Positions 48,935 through 58,458 are shown, numbered from the stretch's first letter. The stretch: 64,000 bases of DNA from Anaerolineae bacterium (GCA_016930015.1 JAFGHR010000057.1:1-64000); one strand, 5' to 3'. Numbers and translations: made by a program. The notes: generated by a model not told the origin, from the letters alone.

Positions 48935-50356
48935 GTGAGCATGAGCAGGTTTAGGCGATCGCAGCAGTGCCCGATTTGTGGCGCATCACATTCACAGGAT
49001 GTACGCTGGTGCCGGATGTGCGGCGCGGCCCTGCCGGGTGTACCGACACCCGACGAGGCAATGCCGCCGGTATCCGGGGCCGAGGCGGGAAACGCGCCGC
49101 CTTATGATCCCGCCAACGGTGATGATGATTTGTACGCGGGTGATCTGTCGGGGCGGCTGTGGCGGTTCACGATGGGAGCAGGACTGATCGTTGTGCTGCT
49201 GGTCGGCATTGGGATCGGTATAATGGTCGGACGGTTCGGCGGCGGCGACAGTGAACCGGGTAACGATGGTGAGGTGCGTATCGAAAATATGACAACCCTG
49301 CCGCCGACGGTGCCGCCAACCGCCACGTTGCGCGAATCGGTCGGTTCGCCCACCGTAACACCTACACTCAGGGCGACTATGGCCCTGGTGACGGTTACAC
49401 CTGCTCCGCCTACACCCACGATCACGCCAACACCGGGACCCTGTTTTCAGACCGCGCAGTCCGGCGATACCGTGTACGGGATGGCCGTACGCTGTGGGCA
49501 CGTGGATTTGGCGGTTGTTGACCTGATCCTGGAGATCAACGATATGGAAAGCCCGAACGAGCTTCAGGTTGACCAGGTGCTTGAAATCCCGTGGCCAACA
49601 CCGACACCGGGAAGTGAGTCGGCAGCGCCGCCCGCCGATGTCAGCCTGGTTGCCCTGGAGAATGCAACCGCCGGGGTAACTGAGGGCACGCCGGAAGTGC
49701 TGCTGAATGAATTTGGCACGCCGGATGTGTTGGCTACGTACCAGTATGCCGAACCTACGCTGCGGCCCGGCCAGGCATGGCACACGGTGCAGGTTGGAGA
49801 AACCATTATCGGCATTGCCGTGCTGTACGATACGAACGTAGAGACACTGTCACAAATCAATCCGGAAGTGCCGTTTTTGCAGTGTGATTACAGCTTTGAC
49901 AGCGGCGGGCCGAACTGCTCAGTGATGCTGTATGACGGGCAGCGCTTACGTGTGCCGGTGCCGCTGCCTACCACAACGCCGACGCCCTCACCAGAGGGGA
50001 CTTTAACGCCAACACCGAGCATTACGCCTACATTTAACGCGCCATTTCCAAATAACCCGGAAAATGGGGCGCATTTTAACGCCGACGAAATGGTAACCGT
50101 GCGCTGGGGCGGAACAGGTACCCTGGCCGAAAACGAGCGTTATTTGATCCGGGTGCATGACCTGGATACGGACAAGGAATACACGGCACTGGTGACTGAA
50201 CTATCGGTTATTCTGCCCGCTGATTGGCAGCCGGACGATGGCAGTACGCACACCGTCGAATGGGCGGTTTCGGTGGTTGCGGTCGATGCTCAAAACAATC
50301 TTGTTTCAGAAGGCCATGCCACGGAATCGCGGCAGTTCACCTGGGACAGCCGCTAG
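48935..50356 (+). CDS. Membrane-anchored zinc-ribbon/LysM protein
   Basis: 473 residues. A cytoplasmic zinc ribbon (CPICGAS...CRMCGAA, ~12-34) precedes an acidic Pro-rich stretch. One transmembrane helix follows (~80-102: AGLIVVLLVGIGIGIMVG). Outside lie Thr/Pro linkers, a LysM-like domain (~168-217: GDTVYGMAVRCGHVDL), a second (~279-340: VQVGETIIGIAVLYDTNVE) and a C-terminal Ig/Fn3-like domain. GTG 48935 and ATG 48941 are both possible starts, each with a weak ribosome site. Paralogue of the lipoprotein at 50488 downstream. May link the wall to the cell interior (inference). Confidence 0.8.
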   Translation: MSMSRFRRSQQCPICGASHSQDVRWCRMCGAALPGVPTPDEAMPPVSGAEAGNAPPYDPANGDDDLYAGDLSGRLWRFTMGAGLIVVLLVGIGIGIMVGRFGGGDSEPGNDGEVRIENMTTLPPTVPPTATLRESVGSPTVTPTLRATMALVTVTPAPPTPTITPTPGPCFQTAQSGDTVYGMAVRCGHVDLAVVDLILEINDMESPNELQVDQVLEIPWPTPTPGSESAAPPADVSLVALENATAGVTEGTPEVLLNEFGTPDVLATYQYAEPTLRPGQAWHTVQVGETIIGIAVLYDTNVETLSQINPEVPFLQCDYSFDSGGPNCSVMLYDGQRLRVPVPLPTTTPTPSPEGTLTPTPSITPTFNAPFPNNPENGAHFNADEMVTVRWGGTGTLAENERYLIRVHDLDTDKEYTALVTELSVILPADWQPDDGSTHTVEWAVSVVAVDAQNNLVSEGHATESRQFTWDSR

Positions 50357-50487
50357 GATGGGCTGTGCATACCCCATTTCTCACCATTGTTACCGGTCGT
50401 GAGCGTGATGTCACTGAAAAGGTCTAACGTGATGACCTGTTTCGTTAGCTGGGGGGACGTAGCTGCACAAATGAGAGGAAGCACGTC

Positions 50488-51612
50488 ATGAATCGTCGTT
50501 TGTGGTTTATTGTGTTGGTGTTGGCAGGTATGGGCTTGCTGGCTTCCGCTTGCGGGGATTCCGATGATAAACCCGCGGGTGTATCGCCAACACCACCCGA
50601 CAGCCTCAGCCCAACCGTTATCCTTGCGGCGCCAACCCAAACACCGGGCGGCCCTACGCTGACCGCTTCGCCGACACTGCCGCCCACTATCACGCCGACG
50701 GAGACTCCACCGCCCGCGCTGCCGACCGCAACGGCGCTGCCAACCGAAACCCCAGGACCCTATGAACACCAGATTCAACCCGGTGATACCTGCGTGAGTA
50801 TCGCGTATCAATACGGTCATGTTGACCTGGACGTGATCGCCCTGATTCGTAACTTGAACAGTCTTCGCGAGCCGTGTGTGCTGCCGGGGCAGGGGACTGT
50901 GCTCATACCACGGCCTACGGCCACACCGACCGAGGTTGGCGCTGACCTGACTCAGACGGCGATCGCGACCAGTGCGCCGCCACAAGCGACGCTTAATGTT
51001 GGGCAAAACTTCGCCATTCAGACTTACCAGGTGCAAGAAGGCGATACCTTGAGCAGTGTCGCGATTGTGAATGATACCTCCCTGCGCATGATTTGTGAGC
51101 TGAACCAGGTGCCGGACAAGAATCCGAACGGTATTGACTGCCGGGGCTGCGTGTGGGAAACATCGAACTGCTGCTGCCCGAATCCGCCCGTATTGTCGGT
51201 TAACCAGGAATTGTTTGTGCCGGGGCCAACCCCTACACCTACGCTGACGCCGACTCCGAGCGGCGATGAGCCGCCGACGGCGACTCCAACACACCCGGTG
51301 CCCCAGCCTATTTATCCGCCCGCAGGGGCGAGTGTGGCGGGCGCGGTGCGGCTGTTATGGCTGACGGTGGGGCCGCTCGTCGAAAACGAGTATTACCTTG
51401 TTACGGTGCGCGAGGCGACGACGGCGGCTGAGTTCAGTATCCAAACGCGCCAGTTATCGGCGGCGATTCCGCTTGAGTACCTGCCCACGGATGGCCAGGC
51501 ACGTAATTTCGAATGGCAGGTAACGGTGGTGCGGCTGGGCGACGATGGGCTGTTTTACCCGGTCAGCGATTGGGTTTCGCCGCGCCAGTTTGTCTGGCGA
51601 GGATGGGAGTAG
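50488..51612 (+). CDS. LysM lipoprotein with a Cys-rich loop
   Basis: 374 residues from ATG 50488, with GAGAGGAAG upstream. Lipobox LLASAC (Cys22) marks a lipoprotein. Thr/Pro linkers, LysM 1 (~92-138: QIQPGDTCVSIAYQYGHVDL) and LysM 2 (~175-250: VQEGDTLSSVAIVNDTSL) follow. LysM 2 carries an inserted Cys cluster, CRGCVWETSNCCC. The C-terminal domain (~270-374) matches the end of the preceding protein (ENEYYLVTVRE vs ENERYLIRVHD). The two genes are tandem paralogues 131 bases apart. A cell-wall-binding surface protein. Confidence 0.84.
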   Translation: MNRRLWFIVLVLAGMGLLASACGDSDDKPAGVSPTPPDSLSPTVILAAPTQTPGGPTLTASPTLPPTITPTETPPPALPTATALPTETPGPYEHQIQPGDTCVSIAYQYGHVDLDVIALIRNLNSLREPCVLPGQGTVLIPRPTATPTEVGADLTQTAIATSAPPQATLNVGQNFAIQTYQVQEGDTLSSVAIVNDTSLRMICELNQVPDKNPNGIDCRGCVWETSNCCCPNPPVLSVNQELFVPGPTPTPTLTPTPSGDEPPTATPTHPVPQPIYPPAGASVAGAVRLLWLTVGPLVENEYYLVTVREATTAAEFSIQTRQLSAAIPLEYLPTDGQARNFEWQVTVVRLGDDGLFYPVSDWVSPRQFVWRGWE

Positions 51613-51653
51613 CGCCCAACGCGGCTTTAATTCACCTCACAGTGTGACCATTT

Positions 51654-51694
51654 ACCCCACCATAACCGCGTCGTTGTGGTGGGGTGATTGTTTT
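51654..51694. terminator. Terminator after the LysM lipoprotein gene
   Basis: A 13-bp stem (51654-51666 with 51673-51685, one wobble) ends in GATTGTTTT. It lies between convergent genes. Confidence 0.8.
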
Positions 51695-51710
51695 GATGAC
51701 CGGCTGCGAA

Positions 51711-52064
51711 TCATTCATTTGAGCCAGGGGTTGCCGTGACGCCGAGCAAGGAAAAATTGGCATTCTGACCGCGCTCCGGCACTTCGACTACGCCGCGCTT
51801 GGTTTCGCAGGTCATGTTGCTGTCGGGACGGCCTGAGTACTGAATTTCGTAGTTGTATACAACACTGTGTTTGATCTTGAGTTCGATTGTTTTACCCTCG
51901 TCGAGCGTGTATTGTTCCAGGTTGCCGGTTTCTTCGTTGGTGAGCGTGATCGTAGCGGTGCCGCACTCAGTTTTGTTGCTGAACGTCAGGGTTGTGTCTC
52001 CCTGACACGCCGTTAGCAGGATGGGCAGTCCCAGCACCAGAATCAGCAGTAGACGGTATTTCAT
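51711..52064 (-). CDS. Small lipoprotein
   Basis: 117 residues from ATG 52064, with GGAGGAGAAAAACG upstream; a longer frame to 52130 lacks a ribosome site. Signal peptide and lipobox LLTAC put the lipidated Cys at ~residue 20. The mature part is beta-rich (TLTFSNKTECGTATITLTNE, KTIELKIKHSVVYNYEI) with two further Cys that could pair. No family recognised. Function unknown. Confidence 0.75.
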   Translation of the reverse strand: MKYRLLLILVLGLPILLTACQGDTTLTFSNKTECGTATITLTNEETGNLEQYTLDEGKTIELKIKHSVVYNYEIQYSGRPDSNMTCETKRGVVEVPERGQNANFSLLGVTATPGSNE

Positions 52065-52261
52065 AACGTTTTTCTCCTCCGGGCCGCATGTCGAACGTCG
52101 GATTATAAGAACAGTGCCGGTAGATGACAAGCCCAGTCCCTGGCGGACACCTCAGACGGTACCCCACTAACAGCCGGTTTGTCACCACAATTTTATCTCA
52201 ATCGTGTTAAACTGGTGTAACTTCTAGAACGGATTATGTTTCCTGGAAGGGGGGCAGGCGA

Positions 52262-53218
52262 ATGGTGAATAACATTCGTGCAGTTGTGTTCGACCGGGAA
52301 CTGCAAGTCACTACTGTTGAGTGTCCGGTTCCTGCGCCGGATGAAGCGTTGATCCGGCTGCGGCTGGCGGGTATTTGTAACACTGATCTCGAATTACTTG
52401 CTGGTTATAAGGGGTTTTCCGGGATACTCGGCCACGAGTTTGTGGGCGAGGTGGTTCAAGGGCCGTCTGACTGGGTTGGACAGCGCGTGGTGGGTGAGAT
52501 CAATATCAGTTGCGGCACATGTGACATGTGCCAGCGCGGTATGCCGACGCAGTGCCGGAACCGTCGCGTTCTCGGCATTATGGATTACGGCGGTGCGTTT
52601 GCTGACCGGTTTTGCCTGGCTGTACAGAACCTGGTGGCTGTTCCTGAGTCGCTGTCCGATGAAGAAGCGGTGTTTACCGAACCGCTAGCGGCGGCGTGCC
52701 AGGTATTGGAAAGTGCCCATATCAAACCATCGGACCGCGTGATCGTGTTGGGAGCGGGCAAACTTGGGCTGCTGGTGGCACAGGTCGTGCGCCCGATTGG
52801 TGTTGACCTGTCGGTGATTATCCGGCATGAACGCCAGTCTACGCTGCTGGATCGATGGGGAATTCCGGCGGTTCGGCGTGATGCTGTGGCTGAAGGTGTG
52901 GCCGACGTGGTGATCGACTGCACCGGGCAGGCATCCGGATTCGCGGACGCGCTGGCGTTAGTACGTCCGCGTGGCACCGTGATTGCCAAAAGTACGTATC
53001 ATGGCCTGCCGCCTGCCGATTTAACACAAATTGTAGTACGCGAAATCCAGGTGATCGGCAGCCGGTGCGGGCCGTTTGGCGCGGCCCTGCGGTTGTTAGC
53101 GCAAGGGCTGGTCGATGTCCAGTCACTGATCGACGCCCGTTACTCGTTATCCGAGGCAACAGCGGCATTTGAACATGCGGCGCGGCATGGGGTTCTCAAG
53201 GTATTATTGGCCCCCTGA
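52262..53218 (+). CDS. Zinc-dependent medium-chain dehydrogenase
   Basis: 318 residues. MDR-superfamily alcohol/polyol dehydrogenase: GICNTDLELL with the catalytic-zinc Cys, GHEFVGEVV with His, structural-zinc Cys in CGTCDMCQRGMPTQC, and the Rossmann loop VLGAGKLGLLVAQ. Slightly short for the family (340-350), but both domains are present. The substrate cannot be told; related enzymes act on threonine, sorbitol or other secondary alcohols. Ribosome site GGAAGGGGGG upstream of ATG 52262. Convergent with the histidine kinase gene. Confidence 0.87.
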   Translation: MVNNIRAVVFDRELQVTTVECPVPAPDEALIRLRLAGICNTDLELLAGYKGFSGILGHEFVGEVVQGPSDWVGQRVVGEINISCGTCDMCQRGMPTQCRNRRVLGIMDYGGAFADRFCLAVQNLVAVPESLSDEEAVFTEPLAAACQVLESAHIKPSDRVIVLGAGKLGLLVAQVVRPIGVDLSVIIRHERQSTLLDRWGIPAVRRDAVAEGVADVVIDCTGQASGFADALALVRPRGTVIAKSTYHGLPPADLTQIVVREIQVIGSRCGPFGAALRLLAQGLVDVQSLIDARYSLSEATAAFEHAARHGVLKVLLAP

Positions 53219-53244
53219 GAGACGCGATACACGTCATGCCGTTG

Positions 53245-54507
53245 TTAGTAGTCACCCCGCAAAGACTGCCGCTCCGCTACCGGCAGGGTGAACACAAATA
53301 CGGTGCCAACACCGACCTCACTCTCGACTTCCATCTGGCCCCCGTGAACTTCGACAATCCGGTAGGCGATGGAGAGGCCGAGTCCTGTACCGGTTGTATC
53401 ATTGGCCGTGCTGGCTACCCGGTAAAACTTCTCGAATATGCGCTGTTGATCATCCTGGCTGATGCCATAACCGGTATCACGCACCTGGATTCTGGCGCAA
53501 TTGGGCGGGCAGTTATCCCCTTCATCTAACAAATCGGCAGCGCAAGAAATCAACCCACCCTCGCGGTTGTACTTGATCGCGTTGGTGAGCAGGTTTAGCA
53601 GCACCTGCTTGATTTTCCCCCGGTCGGCTTCAACCGTGCATGGGCGTCCCGCGATATCGATCGTGATTTGCCGCTCGGCAGCACGGTGTTCAACCACACG
53701 CACACATTCCTGAATGAGGTCTAGAATATTAAATGCCTCGATCTTGAGACGTGTTCGTCCAGATTCCAGCCGGGCCAGGTCCAGAAACGAGGTTGTCATT
53801 TCGGTCAGACGCTCGGTTTCGCCTTGCATGATAGTCACGATTTCGCGTTGGTTGTCGGCCAGTGGGCTGCGCAGCAATAGGGCTGTGCTGGCTTTTAACG
53901 CGGCTAAGGGGGTGCGCAGTTCGTGAACCATCTCGGCGATGAAGTCACTTTGCTGGAACAGGCGAGCATTCTGGACAGCAATGGCGGCTTGATCTGCGAG
54001 CGCTGACAGTGTGTTGACATCATCACTTGTCCACGGTTTGTCGTGGATTTTGTTCATGGCTTCAACGACGCCGATAATCTGGTTGTGAACGCGCATGGGG
54101 ACCGCCAGGAGGTTACGCGTGATGGTACCGGTGGTTTTATCAACATCACCAAACCAGCGCGAATCGCTGCGAGCGTCTTCTACCAGTTCGGGTTCGCCAT
54201 GTTTGGCCACCCACCCGGCAAGACTGCCTTCCATTGGGACCGGAATCGCTTCCATAGCGCTGCCGCTCAAGTTAGACGCCGCTTCAAATCGCAGTTCACC
54301 CGTATTGGGATCAATGAGCAAAATAGACGCTTCCTGAGTTTCGGTTAACTCGGTTGCGGCGGCTGAAATTCGGTTAAGCAGCGTCCCCAGGTCCAGGGTT
54401 GAGTTAAGCTGACGGCTGATTTCCATCAATCGGGCATAACGTGCCATCAGTTGGCGATACGTATTCAAATTGATGTCTTCGGGCAATAATTGAGCGTCCA
54501 TTTTCAT
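53245..54507 (-). CDS. GAF-sensor histidine kinase
   Basis: 420 residues, soluble. A GAF domain (~30-175: ISAAATELTETQEASILLID, PMRVHNQIIGVVEAMNK) precedes HisKA with His195 in VHELRTPL. HATPase_c (~290-410) has TNAIKYN, DTGYGIS and GTGLGLSI. Ligand unknown. The start codon overlaps the stop of the upstream sirtuin gene by one base (TAATG), so the two are translationally coupled. ATG 54501 is a second possible start. No dedicated response regulator lies next to it; the receiver-ATPase gene 55380-56540 is nearby. Confidence 0.92.
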   Translation of the reverse strand: MKMDAQLLPEDINLNTYRQLMARYARLMEISRQLNSTLDLGTLLNRISAAATELTETQEASILLIDPNTGELRFEAASNLSGSAMEAIPVPMEGSLAGWVAKHGEPELVEDARSDSRWFGDVDKTTGTITRNLLAVPMRVHNQIIGVVEAMNKIHDKPWTSDDVNTLSALADQAAIAVQNARLFQQSDFIAEMVHELRTPLAALKASTALLLRSPLADNQREIVTIMQGETERLTEMTTSFLDLARLESGRTRLKIEAFNILDLIQECVRVVEHRAAERQITIDIAGRPCTVEADRGKIKQVLLNLLTNAIKYNREGGLISCAADLLDEGDNCPPNCARIQVRDTGYGISQDDQQRIFEKFYRVASTANDTTGTGLGLSIAYRIVEVHGGQMEVESEVGVGTVFVFTLPVAERQSLRGDY

Positions 54508-55268
54508 TACTCGCTCTTCTCCAAGGCATCCACCAGTTGTGGTAACACGATTGCCGCATCGGCATGAATAACAGCTTTGGCGATGGAGTCGACAGGCGTT
54601 TCGGATAAGTTGACTACAATCAGCGACGCGCCGGACCGGTGCGCCATTATCGGGAGGTCGGCAGCGGGGTAGACTTCCAGGGATGATCCGATGACCAGCA
54701 TCACGTCACAATGGCGGGCTTCGTTGCGAGCGGCTATCAATGGCTGGGCAGGCAGTTGTTCACCCAGCAAGATGACGTTGGGTTTAAGCGCATGGCCGCA
54801 ATTGGCACAACGAGGCAGTGTGTTTGTCTCTAAAAAACTGACGATAAAGTCTTCAGCCGAATAAACCTGGAAACAGTGAATGCACGTAATTTCGCGCAGG
54901 TGGCCGTGCAGCTCATAGACAGTACGTGATCCGGCGCGAGAATGCAGCATATCAATATTTTGAGTAATGATGCTGTTCAAATAGTGTTGGTTCTCCATCT
55001 GAGCCAATGCCAGATGAGCCGGATTCGGAACTGCATTGTGTATTTTGTGTGCCAGTGGACGGATCCACTCGTAGAACCGCTCCGGATTTTGCCTGAACCC
55101 ATAAATGCTGGCTACATCAGATGAATTGTGCTGTTTCCACAAGCCCGATTCCGGGCTGCGGAAATCAGGAATACCCGAAGGCGTGCTAATCCCAGCCCCG
55201 GTCAAAGCCACAACGTGCGTGGCACGTTGCATCAGTTCGGTGGCAGTTTCGAGGAACTCGGTGGGCAT
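54507..55268 (-). CDS. Sir2-family NAD-dependent protein deacylase
   Basis: 253 residues from ATG 55268; GTG 55283 is an equally weak alternative. Sirtuin motifs: GAGISTPSGIPDFRS at ~23-37, QNIDMLHSRAG with the catalytic His region YELHG, and zinc Cys pairs CIHC and CANC. GSSLEVYPAAD marks the NAD-binding region. Removes acyl groups from lysines using NAD, yielding O-acyl-ADP-ribose. In a coupled unit with a GAF histidine kinase, an uncommon pairing. Cytoplasmic. Confidence 0.94.
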   Translation of the reverse strand: MPTEFLETATELMQRATHVVALTGAGISTPSGIPDFRSPESGLWKQHNSSDVASIYGFRQNPERFYEWIRPLAHKIHNAVPNPAHLALAQMENQHYLNSIITQNIDMLHSRAGSRTVYELHGHLREITCIHCFQVYSAEDFIVSFLETNTLPRCANCGHALKPNVILLGEQLPAQPLIAARNEARHCDVMLVIGSSLEVYPAADLPIMAHRSGASLIVVNLSETPVDSIAKAVIHADAAIVLPQLVDALEKSE

Positions 55269-55379
55269 GGATAAACTATTCACCAGTCAGTCAGAATTAA
55301 AAATGCGATGCGGTTCCTCAGGGTATGTTGTGGAACCGCAGGATACGTTCAAAAACCGGTAGAACACATCATTGGGTGG

Positions 55380-56540
55380 CTAAGAATGAAGCTCGCCGCC
55401 TGCAACGGAGCGAATGCGGGCGCTGAGTTCTTCGGCGAGCTTGGAAAACTGGTTCGCCACGATTGAATTGGGCTGGTACAGGATAATCGGGAAGCCCGCT
55501 TCGGCGGCCTGAAACGCCAGTTCAGGCGCAGGTGAGATGATGGCTGTCATTTCGTGACCCAAAATTTGCTCGGCTTCTTGCCAGGGGATTTGCAGGCTGG
55601 ATTGCGCGCGGTTGATCAACACAATGTTGATGCGGGCCTGCGACATGCCAAGCTGCTCAATTTCACCCAGTATTTCCCTGGCCATCGAGAGCGAAATCCG
55701 GTTAGGTTCTACCGCCAGAATGAGTTGATCAAGCTCCTGGATGAGATGCGCGGTCAAGCGGTTGAGTCCAGCCCCAAGATCAAGTAACACGCTGCGGCTG
55801 ATGGTCCGTAGATGATGGATAACTGCCGAAGCGCCATCGGGCGAGATATTAAGCAGGGTTTCTTTTGGACGCGCCGATGATAACAGCAGGCGCACGCCGC
55901 TGCTGTGCGTCACGATTTCATTTTCGATGACCCGGACGGTAATCTCGCTTGTTGGACGTGACAGCAGGTTGGCCATGCCGGTAGAGCGTTCGAAGCCCAA
56001 AGCCATGCCCAGGGTGCCCTGACCTGGTCGGAAGTCAATCAATATGGTCGGCTCATTCTGCGACATGGCGGCGGCGACGTTCATGGCGAGGGTTGTTGTG
56101 CCGGCGCCACCTTTGGCCCCCAAAAAACCGATGGTCAACGCGCGATCGGTTTCAGGTTGGCGCTGTGATGCGCTGCGAGCCAGTATGGCTTTGATCCGCG
56201 AGGCTAATTCTGCCGGATGTGTTGGTTTGGTGAGATAATCATCTGCGCCTGCCTCAAACCCCGCCACTTTATCATCCACCATGGTCTTGGCGGTGAACAT
56301 GATAATGGGAATAGCCTGTGTATTGGCATCCTGACGCAGCCTGCGGCAGACCTCATAACCGTCCATATCTGGCATCATTACATCCAGAATAATGAGGTTT
56401 GGCCTATCGGATCTGGCTTTGCTCAGGGCTTGCTGACCGTTGTTAGCTGCTAAGATTTCGTACCCCTGGCGTTGCAGCATCAGTCCAATTAATTTTAGAC
56501 TGTCAACATCGTCATCAACAATTAGGATTTTCTCGGCCAT
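55380..56540 (-). CDS. Receiver domain-CpaE/TadZ-like ATPase
   Basis: 386 residues. The receiver domain (~1-120) has phospho-Asp53 in ILDVMMPDMDG and YLTKPTHP. The second half is a MinD/ParA-type ATPase with an atypical P-loop, GAKGGAGTTT (Thr where ParA has Lys), as in CpaE/TadZ proteins that place Tad/Flp pili at the cell pole. DFRPGQGTLGMALGFE follows. No pilus genes are in the window, so the localisation target is unknown; the tad cluster may lie elsewhere. It is divergent from the histidine kinase at 56808, a possible partner. Confidence 0.88.
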   Translation of the reverse strand: MAEKILIVDDDVDSLKLIGLMLQRQGYEILAANNGQQALSKARSDRPNLIILDVMMPDMDGYEVCRRLRQDANTQAIPIIMFTAKTMVDDKVAGFEAGADDYLTKPTHPAELASRIKAILARSASQRQPETDRALTIGFLGAKGGAGTTTLAMNVAAAMSQNEPTILIDFRPGQGTLGMALGFERSTGMANLLSRPTSEITVRVIENEIVTHSSGVRLLLSSARPKETLLNISPDGASAVIHHLRTISRSVLLDLGAGLNRLTAHLIQELDQLILAVEPNRISLSMAREILGEIEQLGMSQARINIVLINRAQSSLQIPWQEAEQILGHEMTAIISPAPELAFQAAEAGFPIILYQPNSIVANQFSKLAEELSARIRSVAGGELHS

Positions 56541-56717
56541 GCAGAGTCACCATTCCGATCACTCATGGGTTGAATGTGGTTGTTGCGCGATCCTATTGTG
56601 CGGAGTGTAGCACGGATAAATAGGCGATGCAAGAGTAAGTTAATGTCTTTTCAGGGGCGCTGGTGAAAATTACGGACTGCATAAACTATCATTTTGAAAC
56701 GATTCCCTGGTGGTTCA

Positions 56718-56746
56718 TTGCTCCGGTTTTGGGGTAATGTTATAAT
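56718..56746 (+). promoter_or_regulatory. Extended -10 promoter of the histidine kinase
   Basis: TGTTATAAT (56738-56746) is an extended consensus -10; TTGCTC (56718-56723) lies 17 bases upstream. It is about 60 bases before the start codon at 56808. Confidence 0.6.
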
Positions 56747-56807
56747 GCGCTAGGATGCCTGATTGTCGGACAGCCGTTTGATGAGATGACTGTAGGGGAA
56801 TAGGGTT

Positions 56808-58385
56808 TTGATGATATCGGAAGATATGCATGCCCAGCTCAATCAATACGTAGAACAACAGCAGCTTCTGTTAACTGTTACCCACCAGATCGCCAGCAGT
56901 ATCGGCCTCAATGAGACAATCCCGCATATTCTGGATGGGGTTTTCCGTGCGACTGAAGCGGATAGTGTCCGGCTGCTGCTGGCCGAACCAAACGAGAGCT
57001 GGCTTAGTTACGCAACCGGCCCCCTGGCAGATGTCATGGCATCATCCGATAGCCAGGTGCTCGATTTGTTGGGTGAGAACGATCAGATCGAGGTTTCACG
57101 TGATGATACGCCTGAGGTGTTTGCCGCCCAGAATTTTCCTGCGGAGTTGATCACGGTGATCGCGCTGCCACTGACCGCTCACCAGGCGCATCACGGCGTA
57201 TTGTGGCTGGGTTTTTGTTCGTCGCATACGGTGGGCCAGGCTGAACGGACGTTTTTGTTTATTTTGGCCGGACAGGCTGCGATTGCGATCGCTAATGCTC
57301 AAGCCTACGAAGCCGCCCGGCGGCGGCGTGAATGGCTGGCCGCGGTGCTGGCCAGTACGCCCGACCCGGTTCTGGTAGTAGATCGGAACATGTGCCTTCA
57401 ATTGGTCAACCCGGCTGCCAGTGAGATGTTTGGTACGTCTGCTGACAATGTGATCGGCCAGCCTATTCAGGGCGTGATGCAGCAGCCGGAACTGGCGGCG
57501 CTGCTCGAGAACGATAACCCGATCGCCGCCCAGCGTATGCTCGAATACACGGCGGAAAATGGCCGCACGTATTCGCCCAGCATCTCCGACGTGCGTACTG
57601 AAGACGGTGAGATGACCGGTTATGTGCTGGTGCTGCGTGATATTTCGCACTTCAAACGTCTTAACGACAACATGTCGGACTTTCTCAGCACGGTATCCCA
57701 CGATATGCGGTCTCCCCTGACGTTTATGAAGGGTTATCTTGACATGCTCGGTATGGTCGGTGATCTGAACGAGCGCCAGACAACATTTGTCGAAAAGATC
57801 GCTACCGGTGTGATCCAGATGTCCGATATGGTCGAAAAAATCCTGGAAGCAGGTAAGCTTGATCCCATGACCGGCACATACGAGTTAAACCGCGAGCCAT
57901 GCGACGTGGTCGATATCGTGCAGAAAATGGTGTCTGGACTCCAGTCTCCAGCGGAAAAGAAGGGGCTGACATTAACAACCACCATTGAGGAAGGGATTCC
58001 TGTCATCAATGCGGACCGGGCATTACTGGCGAGTGCGTTTACTAATCTCGCGGAAAACGCCGTCAAATATACGCCTGATGGCGGGCGCGTTCATGTCAAG
58101 ATTGGCTTGAACTCCGATGTATTGATCTTCAAGGTGGCTGATAATGGGCTCGGCATCAGTCCGGAAGACCAGAAAAAACTGTTCAAGCGGAATGTACGTA
58201 TTCGTCGCAAAGAATGGAAACGCGTGAAGGGCAGCGGTCTTGGCCTGTTTATTGTAAAGAACATTGCGCAGCGTCACGGCGGGGATGTGTGGATCGAGAG
58301 TGTAGAAAACGAAGGCAGTACGTTCTATTTATCGATTCCGCTCGAAGGGCAAAATTTGCTCGGCGGCGAGTCTGCGATGAGTTAG
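56808..58385 (+). CDS. GAF-PAS sensor histidine kinase
   Basis: 525 residues, soluble. A GAF domain (~15-170: GLNETIPHILDGVFRATEA, LFILAGQAAIAIANAQAY) is followed by a PAS domain (~180-280: DPVLVVDRNMCLQLVNPAA, GYVLVLRDISHFK). HisKA has His298 in VSHDMRSPL. HATPase_c (~390-515) has ADNGLGIS and GSGLGLFIV. Ligand unknown. A consensus promoter lies upstream and a terminator right after the stop, so it is monocistronic. The divergent receiver-ATPase is a plausible partner (inference). Confidence 0.92.
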   Translation: MMISEDMHAQLNQYVEQQQLLLTVTHQIASSIGLNETIPHILDGVFRATEADSVRLLLAEPNESWLSYATGPLADVMASSDSQVLDLLGENDQIEVSRDDTPEVFAAQNFPAELITVIALPLTAHQAHHGVLWLGFCSSHTVGQAERTFLFILAGQAAIAIANAQAYEAARRRREWLAAVLASTPDPVLVVDRNMCLQLVNPAASEMFGTSADNVIGQPIQGVMQQPELAALLENDNPIAAQRMLEYTAENGRTYSPSISDVRTEDGEMTGYVLVLRDISHFKRLNDNMSDFLSTVSHDMRSPLTFMKGYLDMLGMVGDLNERQTTFVEKIATGVIQMSDMVEKILEAGKLDPMTGTYELNREPCDVVDIVQKMVSGLQSPAEKKGLTLTTTIEEGIPVINADRALLASAFTNLAENAVKYTPDGGRVHVKIGLNSDVLIFKVADNGLGISPEDQKKLFKRNVRIRRKEWKRVKGSGLGLFIVKNIAQRHGGDVWIESVENEGSTFYLSIPLEGQNLLGGESAMS

Positions 58386-58431
58386 GCTGAACCAGGTCTT
58401 AAAACCGCTGGTTTGATCGGCGATATTAGTG

Positions 58432-58458
58432 CCCCGGCCAAGCCGGGGTTTGTTTTTT
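58432..58458 (+). terminator. Terminator of the histidine kinase gene
   Basis: CCCCGGC (58432-58438) pairs with GCCGGGG (58442-58448) across a 3-base loop, followed by TTTGTTTTTT. MutL starts less than 50 bases later. Confidence 0.85.

Noticed and set aside
50353-51294. 313-residue minus-strand frame opposite the LysM lipoprotein
   Set aside because: Antisense shadow; the + strand frame has a lipobox, LysM domains and a good ribosome site.
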